Assembly (NCBI GenBank): GCA_041569895.1
Contig: JBFFXF010000022.1
Span: forward strand, 1 to 42,975
DNA: 42,975 nt
Source of the DNA: JBFFXF01 sp041569895
GTDB lineage: Bacteria; Planctomycetota; UBA8108; JACQVS01
Direction of reading: 5' to 3'
Every line of letters starts with the position of its first letter. Positions within the stretch are counted from its first letter, which is position 1. A model generated the notes under the pieces. That model searched no databases. It was not told the origin of the DNA and worked only from the letters and a program-made list of their open reading frames with translations. Below, one piece after another: positions 16,701 to 23,929 of the stretch. The position numbers and the translations under genes were made by a program.

Positions 16701-17006
16701 GGCGAGCCGCGCGAAGACCTTCTCGTCGATCAGCCCGCGCGAAAGGAGCGTCTCGGGGAAGATGGTGGCGGAGAGGTCGACGCGGGTGGCGAGGTTCTCG
16801 ATGGTCGCCTGGGGCACCTTGTCGCCGAGCACGCCTTCCTTCTCGAGACCGGTGAGGTCGATCTTCGGCAGGAAGGACTGCGCGGGGACGTAGAGCAGCC
16901 GGCCCTCGAAGAAGATCTCGAAGTTCGAGCGCCCACGCCCCAGCACGAGAGTGCCGAGGAGCTTGCGGCGCTCGATGGTCTCGAGAAGCTTCAGCAGGTC
17001 TTTCAT
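13773..17006 (-). CDS. DUF4388/TPR/transmembrane/beta-propeller protein (1077 aa)
   Basis: Large multi-domain protein, probably an envelope-spanning scaffold or sensor. The N-terminus (LLETIERRKLLGTLVLGRGRSNFEIFFEGRLLYV) resembles DUF4388, found in bacterial signalling proteins, followed by winged-helix-like segments. TPR-like helices occupy about 270-480 (AIRAYQKAFSLSRDEPL, AALYNKALQLYPDNREL). A single membrane helix lies at about 497-520, then a coiled coil. From about 760 to the end are PQQ/YVTN-type propeller blades such as VYRLETESGRVVWKSAF and IIALDGESGNIQWRRP. The topology implies a cytoplasmic DUF4388/TPR part and an extracytoplasmic propeller. ATG 17006 was chosen over GTG 17039, which overlaps the upstream gene. 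It is the last gene of the leftward operon, 13 bases after the HEAT gene. Function unknown. Confidence 0.85.
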   Translation of the reverse strand: MKDLLKLLETIERRKLLGTLVLGRGRSNFEIFFEGRLLYVPAQSFLPKIDLTGLEKEGVLGDKVPQATIENLATRVDLSATIFPETLLSRGLIDEKVFARLASLHLKEEIFARLLDSGSFRFQEGHVPEALIGETGVTFQYPTKLEGFLELVRNRLKKLQSMSLLVPADEEVFVITEKGMASRQNPGLQFGYRKILELLDGFRTLRSIIDDSFLFKYYVERRISQLLVEGWIKKTIVPEIQGIDPHRLSQDEATRYVPYFKNAIKYGTDELKAREGYAALAERLGRNNEAVVQYNFIGDTLYQMGRKALAIRAYQKAFSLSRDEPLISDKIIRIYRENAEEARAEGKINDAAALYNKALQLYPDNRELFHALLDLYISKGMLNDVADLCDRAANVSRDSGNAEFAVEILRHVCSRCEGEAIFQKKLINLYLDFGMRPEAADEMEKLARHYLDGGQTTQGLDLIDKVLRLDPGRRHLRRLAKSMGRVRKRESRGVGRRLVSTAALLVILAITLYQLWAFFEFQQISSERYLIYASVDPSNVDLVESGRETKLRELSRLATEFQQRFRFSVLAWQAEKLEKEYMDSAVQIERLRNHKKKKLIEDGRALFNKGDETEAIAMLEKLLVLDEDDTWRQQAEAEIRRFKNYEREATELRARADEAVARGDLATAHRLIEQLISHYQVASAAEGVTFPVEVITVPRQVADALDKLPRRLQMPPSGTRTFRLNPPGYDPVVVKVAAEAGPAAVIFFNQLPLWSAQLPPPGAFPLRVTENRLFYVDSKGSLHVIDLERGARQWMHDPPALIAPSAPILVRRPHFYLPLNNKKILSFRIDGDSRVAETVEVDGFIQTPLVTREDGSSVLFGTSSDKVITWVPLAHTMRSTRIPETPVRIAPCGPGEITMLGSSGVVYRLETESGRVVWKSAFRGKYSQGPVVMGTSGTDIFVLETARGEIIALDGESGNIQWRRPPDGERAAALLERSRRILLSESSGVILEIDPLTNAVLARHDFDRLVRPFTRVVELAQSLGFFCPDGSFMVVDPETLKPLWRFHREKTRIVSAADNAEILALVDDQGTVAAFRR

Positions 17007-17019
17007 GCTCTCGGCCACG

Positions 17020-18297
17020 TCAGTCCGTACCGGCCTCACCGTCCGTGCGCCGGTGCTCCCGTGCGCGATGCAGCGGCTCTGCGCGCAGGGGGTCTCGGTG
17101 CAGAATCCTTCGCTTGAGCACGCGTCCGGCAGCGGAGCTCAGCGCGCGCCGGATGCGCTCCTTCTCGTCTGGTTGCGCCTTCTCCAGCGTCCGGCGCAGG
17201 GCGTCGCGGCTCCACGGCGTCCTCGTGTCGAGTTGCCTGATGAGGGCGTCGATCGCGAGTCCGCGGAGCCCGGCGCTCGCGTGATCGACGACCTCTTCCA
17301 GCAACGCCGTCGCCTCAAGGTCGGGCAGCCGGCCCAGCGTGTCCACCGCGGCGGCGTGGAGGGCGGGGTCGTCGCCCTCGAGGCACTGTCTCGAGAGGTG
17401 CGCGGTCCCCTGCCAGCCGAGACCGCCGAGCGCCCGCAGGATCCGACATCGCGCCGCCGGCCTCGAGCGCGGCAGCTGCGAGAGCAGCAGGCGCAGCCCG
17501 GCGTCCCGATCCGTGCGCGCGAGCGCGTCGATGCTCTCGGCCAGAATCGCCGGGTCGGGTCCGGTGAGGATCGCCTCGCACAGCGACTCGTGGCAGCCAT
17601 CGATCTCGTGAATCCGGATGGTGTCGAGGAACGCCTGCAGCACGCGTCCGTCGCGATCGCCGCCGATCTCCGCCGCCAGCGCATCGCGGATCAGGCGCCG
17701 CACGTCGTTCGTGATCGTTTCCATCATCGCGACGCGACGAAGCGCCTCGACGCGCATCGCGGCGCGATCGCTCGCGAGCAGGTCCCGCACGGCGTCGCCC
17801 GCGGCGATCCGTTCGGAGCCGCCCGCGCCGACGAGCCCCCGGACGAGCTGCAGCACCTCGTCGCGGTCCGCGGGCGAGATCGCCATCACCCCGTCGGGCG
17901 CCAGCAGCCCGGCCCGGCCGCGATCGCCGTCGGAGCCGAGCGACTCGAGCAGCCGCGCGTGGAACGGCCCGGCCTCGCTCGCGAGCCAGCGCACGCCGAT
18001 GATCGCCTCGTCGCCGGGGACGAGCTCGACCGACTCGGGGACGCCGGCGCCGTGCGCGTAGAGGAGCAGCGTCGCCGCGGGCACCTCGCCGCGCAGCGTG
18101 TCCCGGACGCCGACGCTGTACCAGACGCCGCCCGGAGCGCTCGTGACGCCCTCGACCGCGCCGTGAACGACCGCGTCGGTCGCCTCGAGCAGCGTGCGCA
18201 GGACGGGCTCGACCCCGCGCGCCGCCGGTCCGACGATCGAACCGATCACGCAGGCGAGCACCGCGCCGCACCGGATTGTCGCAGTCGACTCAGTCAA
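17020..18297 (-). CDS. Secreted HEAT-repeat-like protein
   Basis: The 425-aa protein has a short N-terminal hydrophobic segment (CGAVLACVIGSIVGPAARG) that looks like a signal peptide. An early beta-rich part (about 30-130) is followed by helical HEAT/armadillo-type repeats (SIDALARTDRDAGLRLLLSQ, HAAAVDTLGRLPDLEATALL, AIDALIRQLDTRTPWSRDAL). HEAT repeats serve protein binding, so a structural or adaptor role outside the cytoplasm is likely. The start is TTG 18297, which overlaps the stop of the upstream metallopeptidase gene; GGGAG lies about ten bases upstream. The overlap and TTG suggest coupled, low-level translation. The C-terminal 30 residues are Arg-rich. Middle gene of the leftward operon. 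Confidence 0.8.
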   Translation of the reverse strand: MTESTATIRCGAVLACVIGSIVGPAARGVEPVLRTLLEATDAVVHGAVEGVTSAPGGVWYSVGVRDTLRGEVPAATLLLYAHGAGVPESVELVPGDEAIIGVRWLASEAGPFHARLLESLGSDGDRGRAGLLAPDGVMAISPADRDEVLQLVRGLVGAGGSERIAAGDAVRDLLASDRAAMRVEALRRVAMMETITNDVRRLIRDALAAEIGGDRDGRVLQAFLDTIRIHEIDGCHESLCEAILTGPDPAILAESIDALARTDRDAGLRLLLSQLPRSRPAARCRILRALGGLGWQGTAHLSRQCLEGDDPALHAAAVDTLGRLPDLEATALLEEVVDHASAGLRGLAIDALIRQLDTRTPWSRDALRRTLEKAQPDEKERIRRALSSAAGRVLKRRILHRDPLRAEPLHRAREHRRTDGEAGTD

Positions 18298-20437
18298 GGA
18301 GTATCTGCTCCCGCATATAGGCCAGATTCAGCTCGTTGAAAAACGGCGTGTCGAGGCCGTTCTGGATCGCGCCCGAGAAGCTGATCGCGGCGGCCATGAC
18401 GTTGTTTCCCTCGGTGTCGAGGTGGAAGTTCGTCGTGTAGGGCCCCGCGAACGCCGCGCGATACTCGCCGCCGAAGAGCCCGCCGCTCGGCGCCCCGTTC
18501 GCGACCAGGCCCACCGAGTGCCCGATCTCGTGCGCGACGATGGTCGCGAGAGACCGGCCGAGTGCGTCGACGGCGGCCATCAGCTCGTCGTGACGGGCGT
18601 TCTCGTCCGCGGTGTTCGAGGCGTCGAAGCGATCGAAGTCCGCGGAGAGCACGGCGACGTCCGCGTCGTGAAACCCGAGCGGGACTCCGCGCCCCGGGAT
18701 CAGCGGATCGAAGACGCGCTGAAACGTGAAGCTCGAGTTGATGTAAAACTCGATGAGGTTGGTCGAGAACACGCCGAGGTCGGCCGCGCCGTCGTCGTTT
18801 CGGGAGGAGTTGCGGAAGTCGAACTCGGCGCGCCCGATCGTGAAGCCGGGGATCGGATCGTCGCCGCCGACGGCGATTCGCGACGCGCGCCCCTCGGGCG
18901 GCTCGGTGACGAACTCGATGTTGACCGAGTCCGCACTCGCCTCGCCGTCGAAGGAACGACCGAAGAGCGTGTTCACGTAGCCCAGGACGGTCAGCTCCAC
19001 GAGCTCGGCGACGATCTCGTTCAGCCCGGCGACCTCGGCCGGCTCCGGGGGCTCGCCGCTGTTGAGTCCGAGCATGCGCAGGTCCTCGACGAAGTCGGCG
19101 ACGCCGTTCGAGGTCATCGCCGAGAGCACCGTGACCGTCCCGGCATCGCTCGTCTGCGACTCGATCGTGAAGTTGTCCCGCGTGAAATCGACGTGCCACG
19201 TGTCGGTGGCATCGAACGGGCGCATGCCGGGGGTCGCGCGCGTCGTGTCGAAGGTGTAGCTCAGCGGCGCCGAGACGTTGCCGAGCACGTCGGTCACCCG
19301 CGCCGTCACGGTGTGCCTGCCGCGCGCGAGGGCGAGCTCGGGCGTCACCTCGAGCGTCGCCACGCCGAGGTCCGCGTCGACCATCGACAGCACGGCCGGA
19401 TCGGCGCCGTCGATCGTCAGCTCGACCCGCGAGGAATCGATCGCCGCCCCGCTCGCGTGCGGGCTGAACTCGAGCCAGAGGGTGAATCCCCACTCCGGCA
19501 CGAGTAGCGTGAAGGGAGAATGCACACCCCGGCGCGAGAGGAACTGTGCGCTGCCGTTCATCGGCTCCGGTATGCGGTTCACCGTCAGCAGATCGATCCG
19601 CGGAGCGTACGTCCGCAGCGTGAAGACTCCGGTCTCGCGGTGCGTGCCCCCGACGGTGTCGAGCGGCCGCAGCCGGAACACCGCATCGCGCGTCACGAGG
19701 TCCGGCACGTCGCGCTGCGCCGCCCAGATCACCGCGTGCGCGACGCCGGCGGGCGAGGTCGCCAGCCGCCGAGTCCGTTGCTCGTCGACGAGCGTCGCCG
19801 CCGCGAAGGTGACGCCGCCGTCGAGCGAGTACTCGGCCTCGACACCGACGTGATCGCTCTCGGCGTCCACCAGCGTGAGCTGGAATCGCACCTCGCCGCC
19901 GACGTCGCCGGACGGCGTGTCGAGGGAGGCGATCGCCGGGTCGCTGTTCTCGCCGATGCCGAACACGGAGGACAGCGCGCCCGATCCGCGCTCGCGTGTC
20001 ACCGGGTCGAAGGGGGTGACTCGCAGGACGAGGTCGTGCTGCGGCGCATCGTCGATGTCGGCGCTCGCGATCCACACGACGTCGTGATCGAGGCCGAGCG
20101 GCGTGGCGGCGAATCGCGCGTCGTCGCCACGACTCTCGGGCGTCAGCGTCACGCCGCCGTCGATCTCGAACGTGGCGGCGTGAAACGTCGCGCCACGGTC
20201 CTCGGAGAACTCGACGTCCACGCCGAGTTCCCGGCGTCCGTTCGACGTCAACGTGAAGTCGACCTCGAACCGCAGGTCGGCCATCTCGGCGACGGTCACC
20301 GAGCTGATCGATCCGCCGACATCGTCCGAGCGTGACAACGCGGCAGCGCGACCGGAGTCGCAGCCCGACGATGTCGCGACCAAAGCGAGCACCATCGCGG
20401 CCGACGACGCGGTCACGTGAAGGCAGAGACGGTCCAT
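18290..20437 (-). CDS. Lipoprotein metallopeptidase-like protein (HExxHxxG)
   Basis: The 715-aa protein starts with a lipoprotein signal (MDRLCLHVTASS... ending ATSSGC, lipid-acceptor C26). Several beta-sandwich modules of Ig-like composition follow (repeated pattern of D-x-F/L-R-x-x-P-x-D). The C-terminal catalytic part carries HEIGHSVGL at about 636-644: the HExxH zinc motif extended to HExxHxxG. A later GNNVMAA could be the Met-turn, so it is metzincin-like. The third zinc ligand is not a canonical His/Asp at the expected place, so activity is not certain. It would be anchored in the envelope. I chose ATG 20437 for the lipobox; upstream in-frame starts lack a signal. First gene of the operon with the HEAT and TPR/propeller proteins. 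Confidence 0.85.
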   Translation of the reverse strand: MDRLCLHVTASSAAMVLALVATSSGCDSGRAAALSRSDDVGGSISSVTVAEMADLRFEVDFTLTSNGRRELGVDVEFSEDRGATFHAATFEIDGGVTLTPESRGDDARFAATPLGLDHDVVWIASADIDDAPQHDLVLRVTPFDPVTRERGSGALSSVFGIGENSDPAIASLDTPSGDVGGEVRFQLTLVDAESDHVGVEAEYSLDGGVTFAAATLVDEQRTRRLATSPAGVAHAVIWAAQRDVPDLVTRDAVFRLRPLDTVGGTHRETGVFTLRTYAPRIDLLTVNRIPEPMNGSAQFLSRRGVHSPFTLLVPEWGFTLWLEFSPHASGAAIDSSRVELTIDGADPAVLSMVDADLGVATLEVTPELALARGRHTVTARVTDVLGNVSAPLSYTFDTTRATPGMRPFDATDTWHVDFTRDNFTIESQTSDAGTVTVLSAMTSNGVADFVEDLRMLGLNSGEPPEPAEVAGLNEIVAELVELTVLGYVNTLFGRSFDGEASADSVNIEFVTEPPEGRASRIAVGGDDPIPGFTIGRAEFDFRNSSRNDDGAADLGVFSTNLIEFYINSSFTFQRVFDPLIPGRGVPLGFHDADVAVLSADFDRFDASNTADENARHDELMAAVDALGRSLATIVAHEIGHSVGLVANGAPSGGLFGGEYRAAFAGPYTTNFHLDTEGNNVMAAAISFSGAIQNGLDTPFFNELNLAYMREQILLD

Positions 20438-20559
20438 CGATTGTCGGGCCGGAGGCCCGTACCCCATCACACAGCAGCCGCAGTCCTCCCGGACCCGCCG
20501 GGGCGCATCCCCGGGGGCGCGGGCAGACTTCGACCAAGTTCGTTCTTCCGCACGTGTTA

Positions 20560-20588
20560 AGAATAGCCCATGCACCGGGATGTGCCAT
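20560..20588 (-). promoter_or_regulatory. Candidate promoter of the leftward metallopeptidase operon
   Basis: Minus strand: ATGGCA (20588-20583), 17-base spacer, TATTCT (20565-20560). Four of six match at -35 and four of six at -10. It lies 123 bases before the ATG at 20437. The 20438-20834 gap otherwise holds GC-rich sequence without a gene. Confidence 0.4.
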
Positions 20589-20708
20589 CGGCAGGGCCGC
20601 TAACCGCAGCCCGGGCATAAGCGACAGACCGGCGACGACTTGGGGCGCGCCGCCCGGCGCGAGCGCGGTGGTGGCGCGCCGCGGCGCGCGTCGAGGTTTT
20701 CCGGTACC

Positions 20709-20743
20709 TTGCCTTTTGCCCGCGAGCCCCTATCTTCTATCTT
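20709..20743 (+). promoter_or_regulatory. Candidate promoter of the VWA gene
   Basis: TTGCCT (20709-20714)-N16-TATCTT (20731-20736) overlaps a second, equally spaced pair TTGCCC (20716-20721)-N16-TATCTT (20738-20743). The duplicated, offset boxes sit about 90 bases before ATG 20835. Confidence 0.4.
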
Positions 20744-20834
20744 CAGAGTCACCTCGCGCTCGCGAGCTCCACGGCCGTGGCCCGGCACGACCCGCGTTAC
20801 CGAACCCGCGCGACAGAAGGAAGGAACGACCGAG

Positions 20835-22202
20835 ATGCCGATCAGCCCCCGCACCGCTCGCCGCCGCGTCGTTCCCGGCACCGGCACCGCGAGTGTCCTC
20901 GCGGTCGCGGCTTTCGTTTTCGCCACCTCGTCCCTCGCCACGCAGGAGACGGACTGGACCGAGCTCGCGAAGAGTTTCAGGCGCGCGTATACCGCCAAGG
21001 ACGTCGCCGGGCTGCGATCGCTGGCCGGCAGCATCTCGGGCGAGGACGACCCGCGAGCCGCCGAGCTCTTGATCAAGTACACGCTCGCGGGGCTCGACTT
21101 CGATCTCGAGCTCACGGCCGGCAAGGCGCTCGCCACCATGGAGCGGCCCGAGTCGCGCAAGGTGATCCACGAGGCGGCGATCCGGAACAAGAATTTCAAG
21201 ACGCGCATCATCCTCCTCGGCGTCGCCCATTATCAGTTCTCCAGGAGCAAGGATCCGCGCGCGTTCCAGGTGCTCTTGAACGCGCTGTCCGACCCGCGCA
21301 AGGAGGTGGTGTTCGCGGCGCTCCGCTGGATCCGGGCGGCGGGCGACGAGCGGGCGGTCGATGCGCTCATCGAGGCCCTGGCGCGCTGGGAGCGTCAGCG
21401 CTGGGGGCGCGTCTACTACGACATCCGCAACACGCTCGAGCACCTCACCGGACGCCAGTTCGACATCGCCGACGACTGGCGCAACTACTGGGAGGCGCGA
21501 AAGCAGGGCATCGACGCGCCGCCGCCGAAGGACAGCGGTCGCACGAAGGTCGTCAACCGGCGGTTCTTCTCGGTGACGATCGATACCGACCGCGTCGTCT
21601 TCATCATCGATGTTTCCGGGAGCATGGAGAAGAAGGACCCGCCGCCGGAGGTCGAGGAGGAGGAGAAGCCGGAGGGACGCACCGTGGTGGTGTCAGGGAA
21701 GAAGAAAAAGAAGAAGAAGATCGATCCCGCGACGCTGCCGCTGTCGCGCCAGCGGCTCTACCGCGTCAAGCAGGAGCTCATCAGCACCATCGAGAACCTT
21801 CCCGAGCACGTCTTCTTCACCATCGAGAGCTTCTCGCACAAGGTGCAGTTCCTCGACGACAAGCCCGGTCTGATCCAGGCGACACCCGCGAACAAGCTCC
21901 GGGCGATCTCGTGGGTGCGCAAGATGCGGCCGGAGGGCGAGACCTTCACCGATGTCGCCTTCGAGCGCGCGTTCGAGGAGATCCCCGGCATGGACACGAT
22001 CATCTTCCTCTCCGACGGCGCCCCGCGTCGCAACAACGAGCCGATCCCCGAGGATCAGGTCCTGCGGAAGATCATGGAGGCGAATCGCTTCTCGAAGTGC
22101 AGGATCCACGCGATCGGGTTCAAGCAGTCCGGCTCGAACCTCCGCCGCTTCCTGACCAAGCTCGCGAGACAGCACGACGGGACGTTCACGCAGCTCGAGT
22201 GA
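20835..22202 (+). CDS. Secreted HEAT-VWA protein with MIDAS motif
   Basis: The 455-aa protein has a signal-peptide-like N-terminus (SVLAVAAFVFATSSLA, about 20-35). HEAT-like helices at about 40-190 (DPRAFQVLLNALSDPRKEVV, ALRWIRAAGDERAVDALIEA) lead into a von Willebrand factor A domain from about 250. The metal-ion adhesion site reads VVFIIDVSGSM (D259, S261, S263), and SDGA near the end supplies the distal acidic part. An insertion of Glu/Pro-rich and then Lys-rich sequence (about 268-297, seven Lys in a row) splits the first strand and helix of the domain. VWA proteins of this kind bind partners in the envelope; the partner is not visible. ATG 20835 has AAGGAA eight bases upstream. Transcribed away from the metallopeptidase operon. 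Confidence 0.88.
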   Translation: MPISPRTARRRVVPGTGTASVLAVAAFVFATSSLATQETDWTELAKSFRRAYTAKDVAGLRSLAGSISGEDDPRAAELLIKYTLAGLDFDLELTAGKALATMERPESRKVIHEAAIRNKNFKTRIILLGVAHYQFSRSKDPRAFQVLLNALSDPRKEVVFAALRWIRAAGDERAVDALIEALARWERQRWGRVYYDIRNTLEHLTGRQFDIADDWRNYWEARKQGIDAPPPKDSGRTKVVNRRFFSVTIDTDRVVFIIDVSGSMEKKDPPPEVEEEEKPEGRTVVVSGKKKKKKKIDPATLPLSRQRLYRVKQELISTIENLPEHVFFTIESFSHKVQFLDDKPGLIQATPANKLRAISWVRKMRPEGETFTDVAFERAFEEIPGMDTIIFLSDGAPRRNNEPIPEDQVLRKIMEANRFSKCRIHAIGFKQSGSNLRRFLTKLARQHDGTFTQLE

Positions 22203-22348
22203 CGTCGCTTCACACGCCACAGTCGCAGAAACGCGGTCGCTTCGTGGCGTCTCGCCCGCGAAATGCGGCTGGATCCGCGTTGTCGTCTCGGCAGATCGCA
22301 CTCGAGTGAGGTTCGCCGAGAACCGAGAAGGATGCCGCGCGGGCGGTC

Positions 22349-22392
22349 GGGAACGGGTACGGGAACGGGTACGGGAACGGGTACGGGTTTTT
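22349..22392. repeat. 12-bp minisatellite (GGGAACGGGTAC) with T5 end
   Basis: Three full GGGAACGGGTAC units (22349-22384) and a GGG, then TTTTT (22388-22392), in the gap between two convergent genes (22202 and 22407). The same GT(A/T)CCC hexamers build the larger arrays at 29793 and 36140, and AAAAAC borders the array in both this region and the 29793 one. The rest of the gap has only a weak ACGCCAC/GTGGCGT pairing (22214-22250). Confidence 0.9.
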
Positions 22393-22406
22393 GGCGACGT
22401 CGGGGC

Positions 22407-23900
22407 CTACTGGCGCGCCATCTGCTCGAGCACGAGCTCCGTGAGTATCTTCGTCGCCACGAAGATCCCCACCCAGAGCACGATCCAGATCGGCAGCAGG
22501 ACGGCGAGCGATGTCGGCCGCGCCTCGTCCGCGTCGACCTCGATCGATCGGTCGCGTGACGGGCGTCGCCCGGCGGCGTTCTTGCGTGGCGCCCGGGCGG
22601 GTCTCGGTTCCGCCGGTCCGGCGTCGATCGATCGAGCATCGATCGGTGGGTCGATCGGTGGGTCGATCGACCCGGTGTCGATCGGCTCCCATTCGAGCGA
22701 CCCTTCCTCGGGGCCCGCGGGCGTCTGCGGTCGGGCGTCGGCCGGCGCGGACTCGGCGAGCGTCCCGGTGATCTCGACGGCATCGGCCGGGCGATCGGAC
22801 GGCTTCTTCGCGAGCATTCGCTCGAGAAGCTGCGAGACGGCCGCGGGGACCTCGGGGCGGAGGACGTCTGCGGGAGTCGGCGCGAGCTTCAGGTGGTTCT
22901 TGATGGTCTCCTCGCCGTCACCGTCGCCCATCGGCAAGGCGCCGGTCACCAGGTGGTAGCCGATCGCCCCGAGGTTGTAGACGCGGCTCGCGAGCGCCAC
23001 ATCGCCCACCACCTTCGCGACCTTGCCGGAGAGCTTCTCGGGCGGCGCGTACGGGATCAGAGACGGAAAGTGCGCGACGTGGCGGCGTCTGTCGATGAGC
23101 CACGTCGAGAGCTCGAGCGCCGGGATCCACGGCTCGAGATCCGCGTTCCAGCCGACGTGGCGCAGGCCGATCGGATAGGAGAGATCGCGCTCGCGGCCCT
23201 GCGCGAGGACCGCGTCCGCCAGGAGTCGGAAGCAACGCAGTCGAACGCCGATCGGCTGCGCGAGCAGCGCGGCGGCGTCGCCGTGGAAGCTCACGCCGTC
23301 GGGGATCCGGAAGAGCAGCGTCACGCGTCCCCCGTCGTCGACGTCCTTCTGCAGCAGCACGCCGATCGAGGGATGCTCGATCCGGCTGGCGGCGGACGCC
23401 GCGACCTCGAGCGCCGCGAGCAGCTCGTCCCGGCCCTCCTCGGGGACAGTCCCGATGTCGACGCGCACCGGTCGGTCCATCGCGAGCTGCCAGGCGAGGA
23501 ACCCCGCCATGCCGGCCTCGCCGGCGATCAGTCGGTCGAGCCGGCAGCCGCGCGTCTCCTTGCCGTCGAGTGGAATCTCCCGTGCGCGGCTCTCGAACCG
23601 GATCACGGTCGAGCCGATTCGCAGGAGGTCGCCGTCGACCAGACGTCGCCTGGCGATCCGCTTCCAGCCGCGATCGCCGTCGCGGAGATAGAGGCCGTTG
23701 CGCGACTCGAGGTCCTCGAGGATCCAGGTGCCGTAACGCAGGACGATCCGCGCATGTCTCCTCGAAGCGCGGGGGTCACGGATCGCGATGGTGGCCGGCT
23801 CCTTTCGCCCGATCACCGCCGGCGACGTGTCTTCCGCGAGGTCGAACACCGTGCCGCCGAGCTCCTCGACGCCGGCCTTTTCGATGATGAGCGTGGGCAT
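22407..23900 (-). CDS. FHA-pseudokinase-transmembrane protein
   Basis: The 497-aa protein has an FHA domain at about 5-105 with the phosphothreonine-binding residues R32, S47, H50 and the SRNG loop (66-69). A kinase-like region follows (about 125-375). It keeps the fold landmarks: YAPPEKLSG at the APE position, VYNLGAIGYHLVTGALP at the F helix, and KPSDRP near the end. It lacks the catalytic set: the VAIK lysine position reads VRVDI, and there is no HRD or DFG. It should therefore be a pseudokinase. A low-complexity stretch rich in SIDPPID follows, then one C-terminal membrane helix (about 465-487). It probably reads threonine phosphorylation, perhaps from the kinase at 30192. Start ATG 23900 lies 29 bases from the divergent gene. 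Confidence 0.85.
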   Translation of the reverse strand: MPTLIIEKAGVEELGGTVFDLAEDTSPAVIGRKEPATIAIRDPRASRRHARIVLRYGTWILEDLESRNGLYLRDGDRGWKRIARRRLVDGDLLRIGSTVIRFESRAREIPLDGKETRGCRLDRLIAGEAGMAGFLAWQLAMDRPVRVDIGTVPEEGRDELLAALEVAASAASRIEHPSIGVLLQKDVDDGGRVTLLFRIPDGVSFHGDAAALLAQPIGVRLRCFRLLADAVLAQGRERDLSYPIGLRHVGWNADLEPWIPALELSTWLIDRRRHVAHFPSLIPYAPPEKLSGKVAKVVGDVALASRVYNLGAIGYHLVTGALPMGDGDGEETIKNHLKLAPTPADVLRPEVPAAVSQLLERMLAKKPSDRPADAVEITGTLAESAPADARPQTPAGPEEGSLEWEPIDTGSIDPPIDPPIDARSIDAGPAEPRPARAPRKNAAGRRPSRDRSIEVDADEARPTSLAVLLPIWIVLWVGIFVATKILTELVLEQMARQ

Positions 23901-23929
23901 GCTGTGTAAGATACCGCGGAACGGGACGC

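Noticed and set aside
14973..17117. 714-codon plus frame opposite the TPR/propeller protein
   Set aside because: Leu/Glu/Val-rich antisense shadow of TPR helices; the minus gene has coherent domains and a terminator.
18294..20618. 774-codon minus frame overlapping the lipoprotein metallopeptidase
   Set aside because: Arg-rich shadow in another frame. The metallopeptidase frame has a lipobox and HEIGH motif; this one has no recognisable domain.
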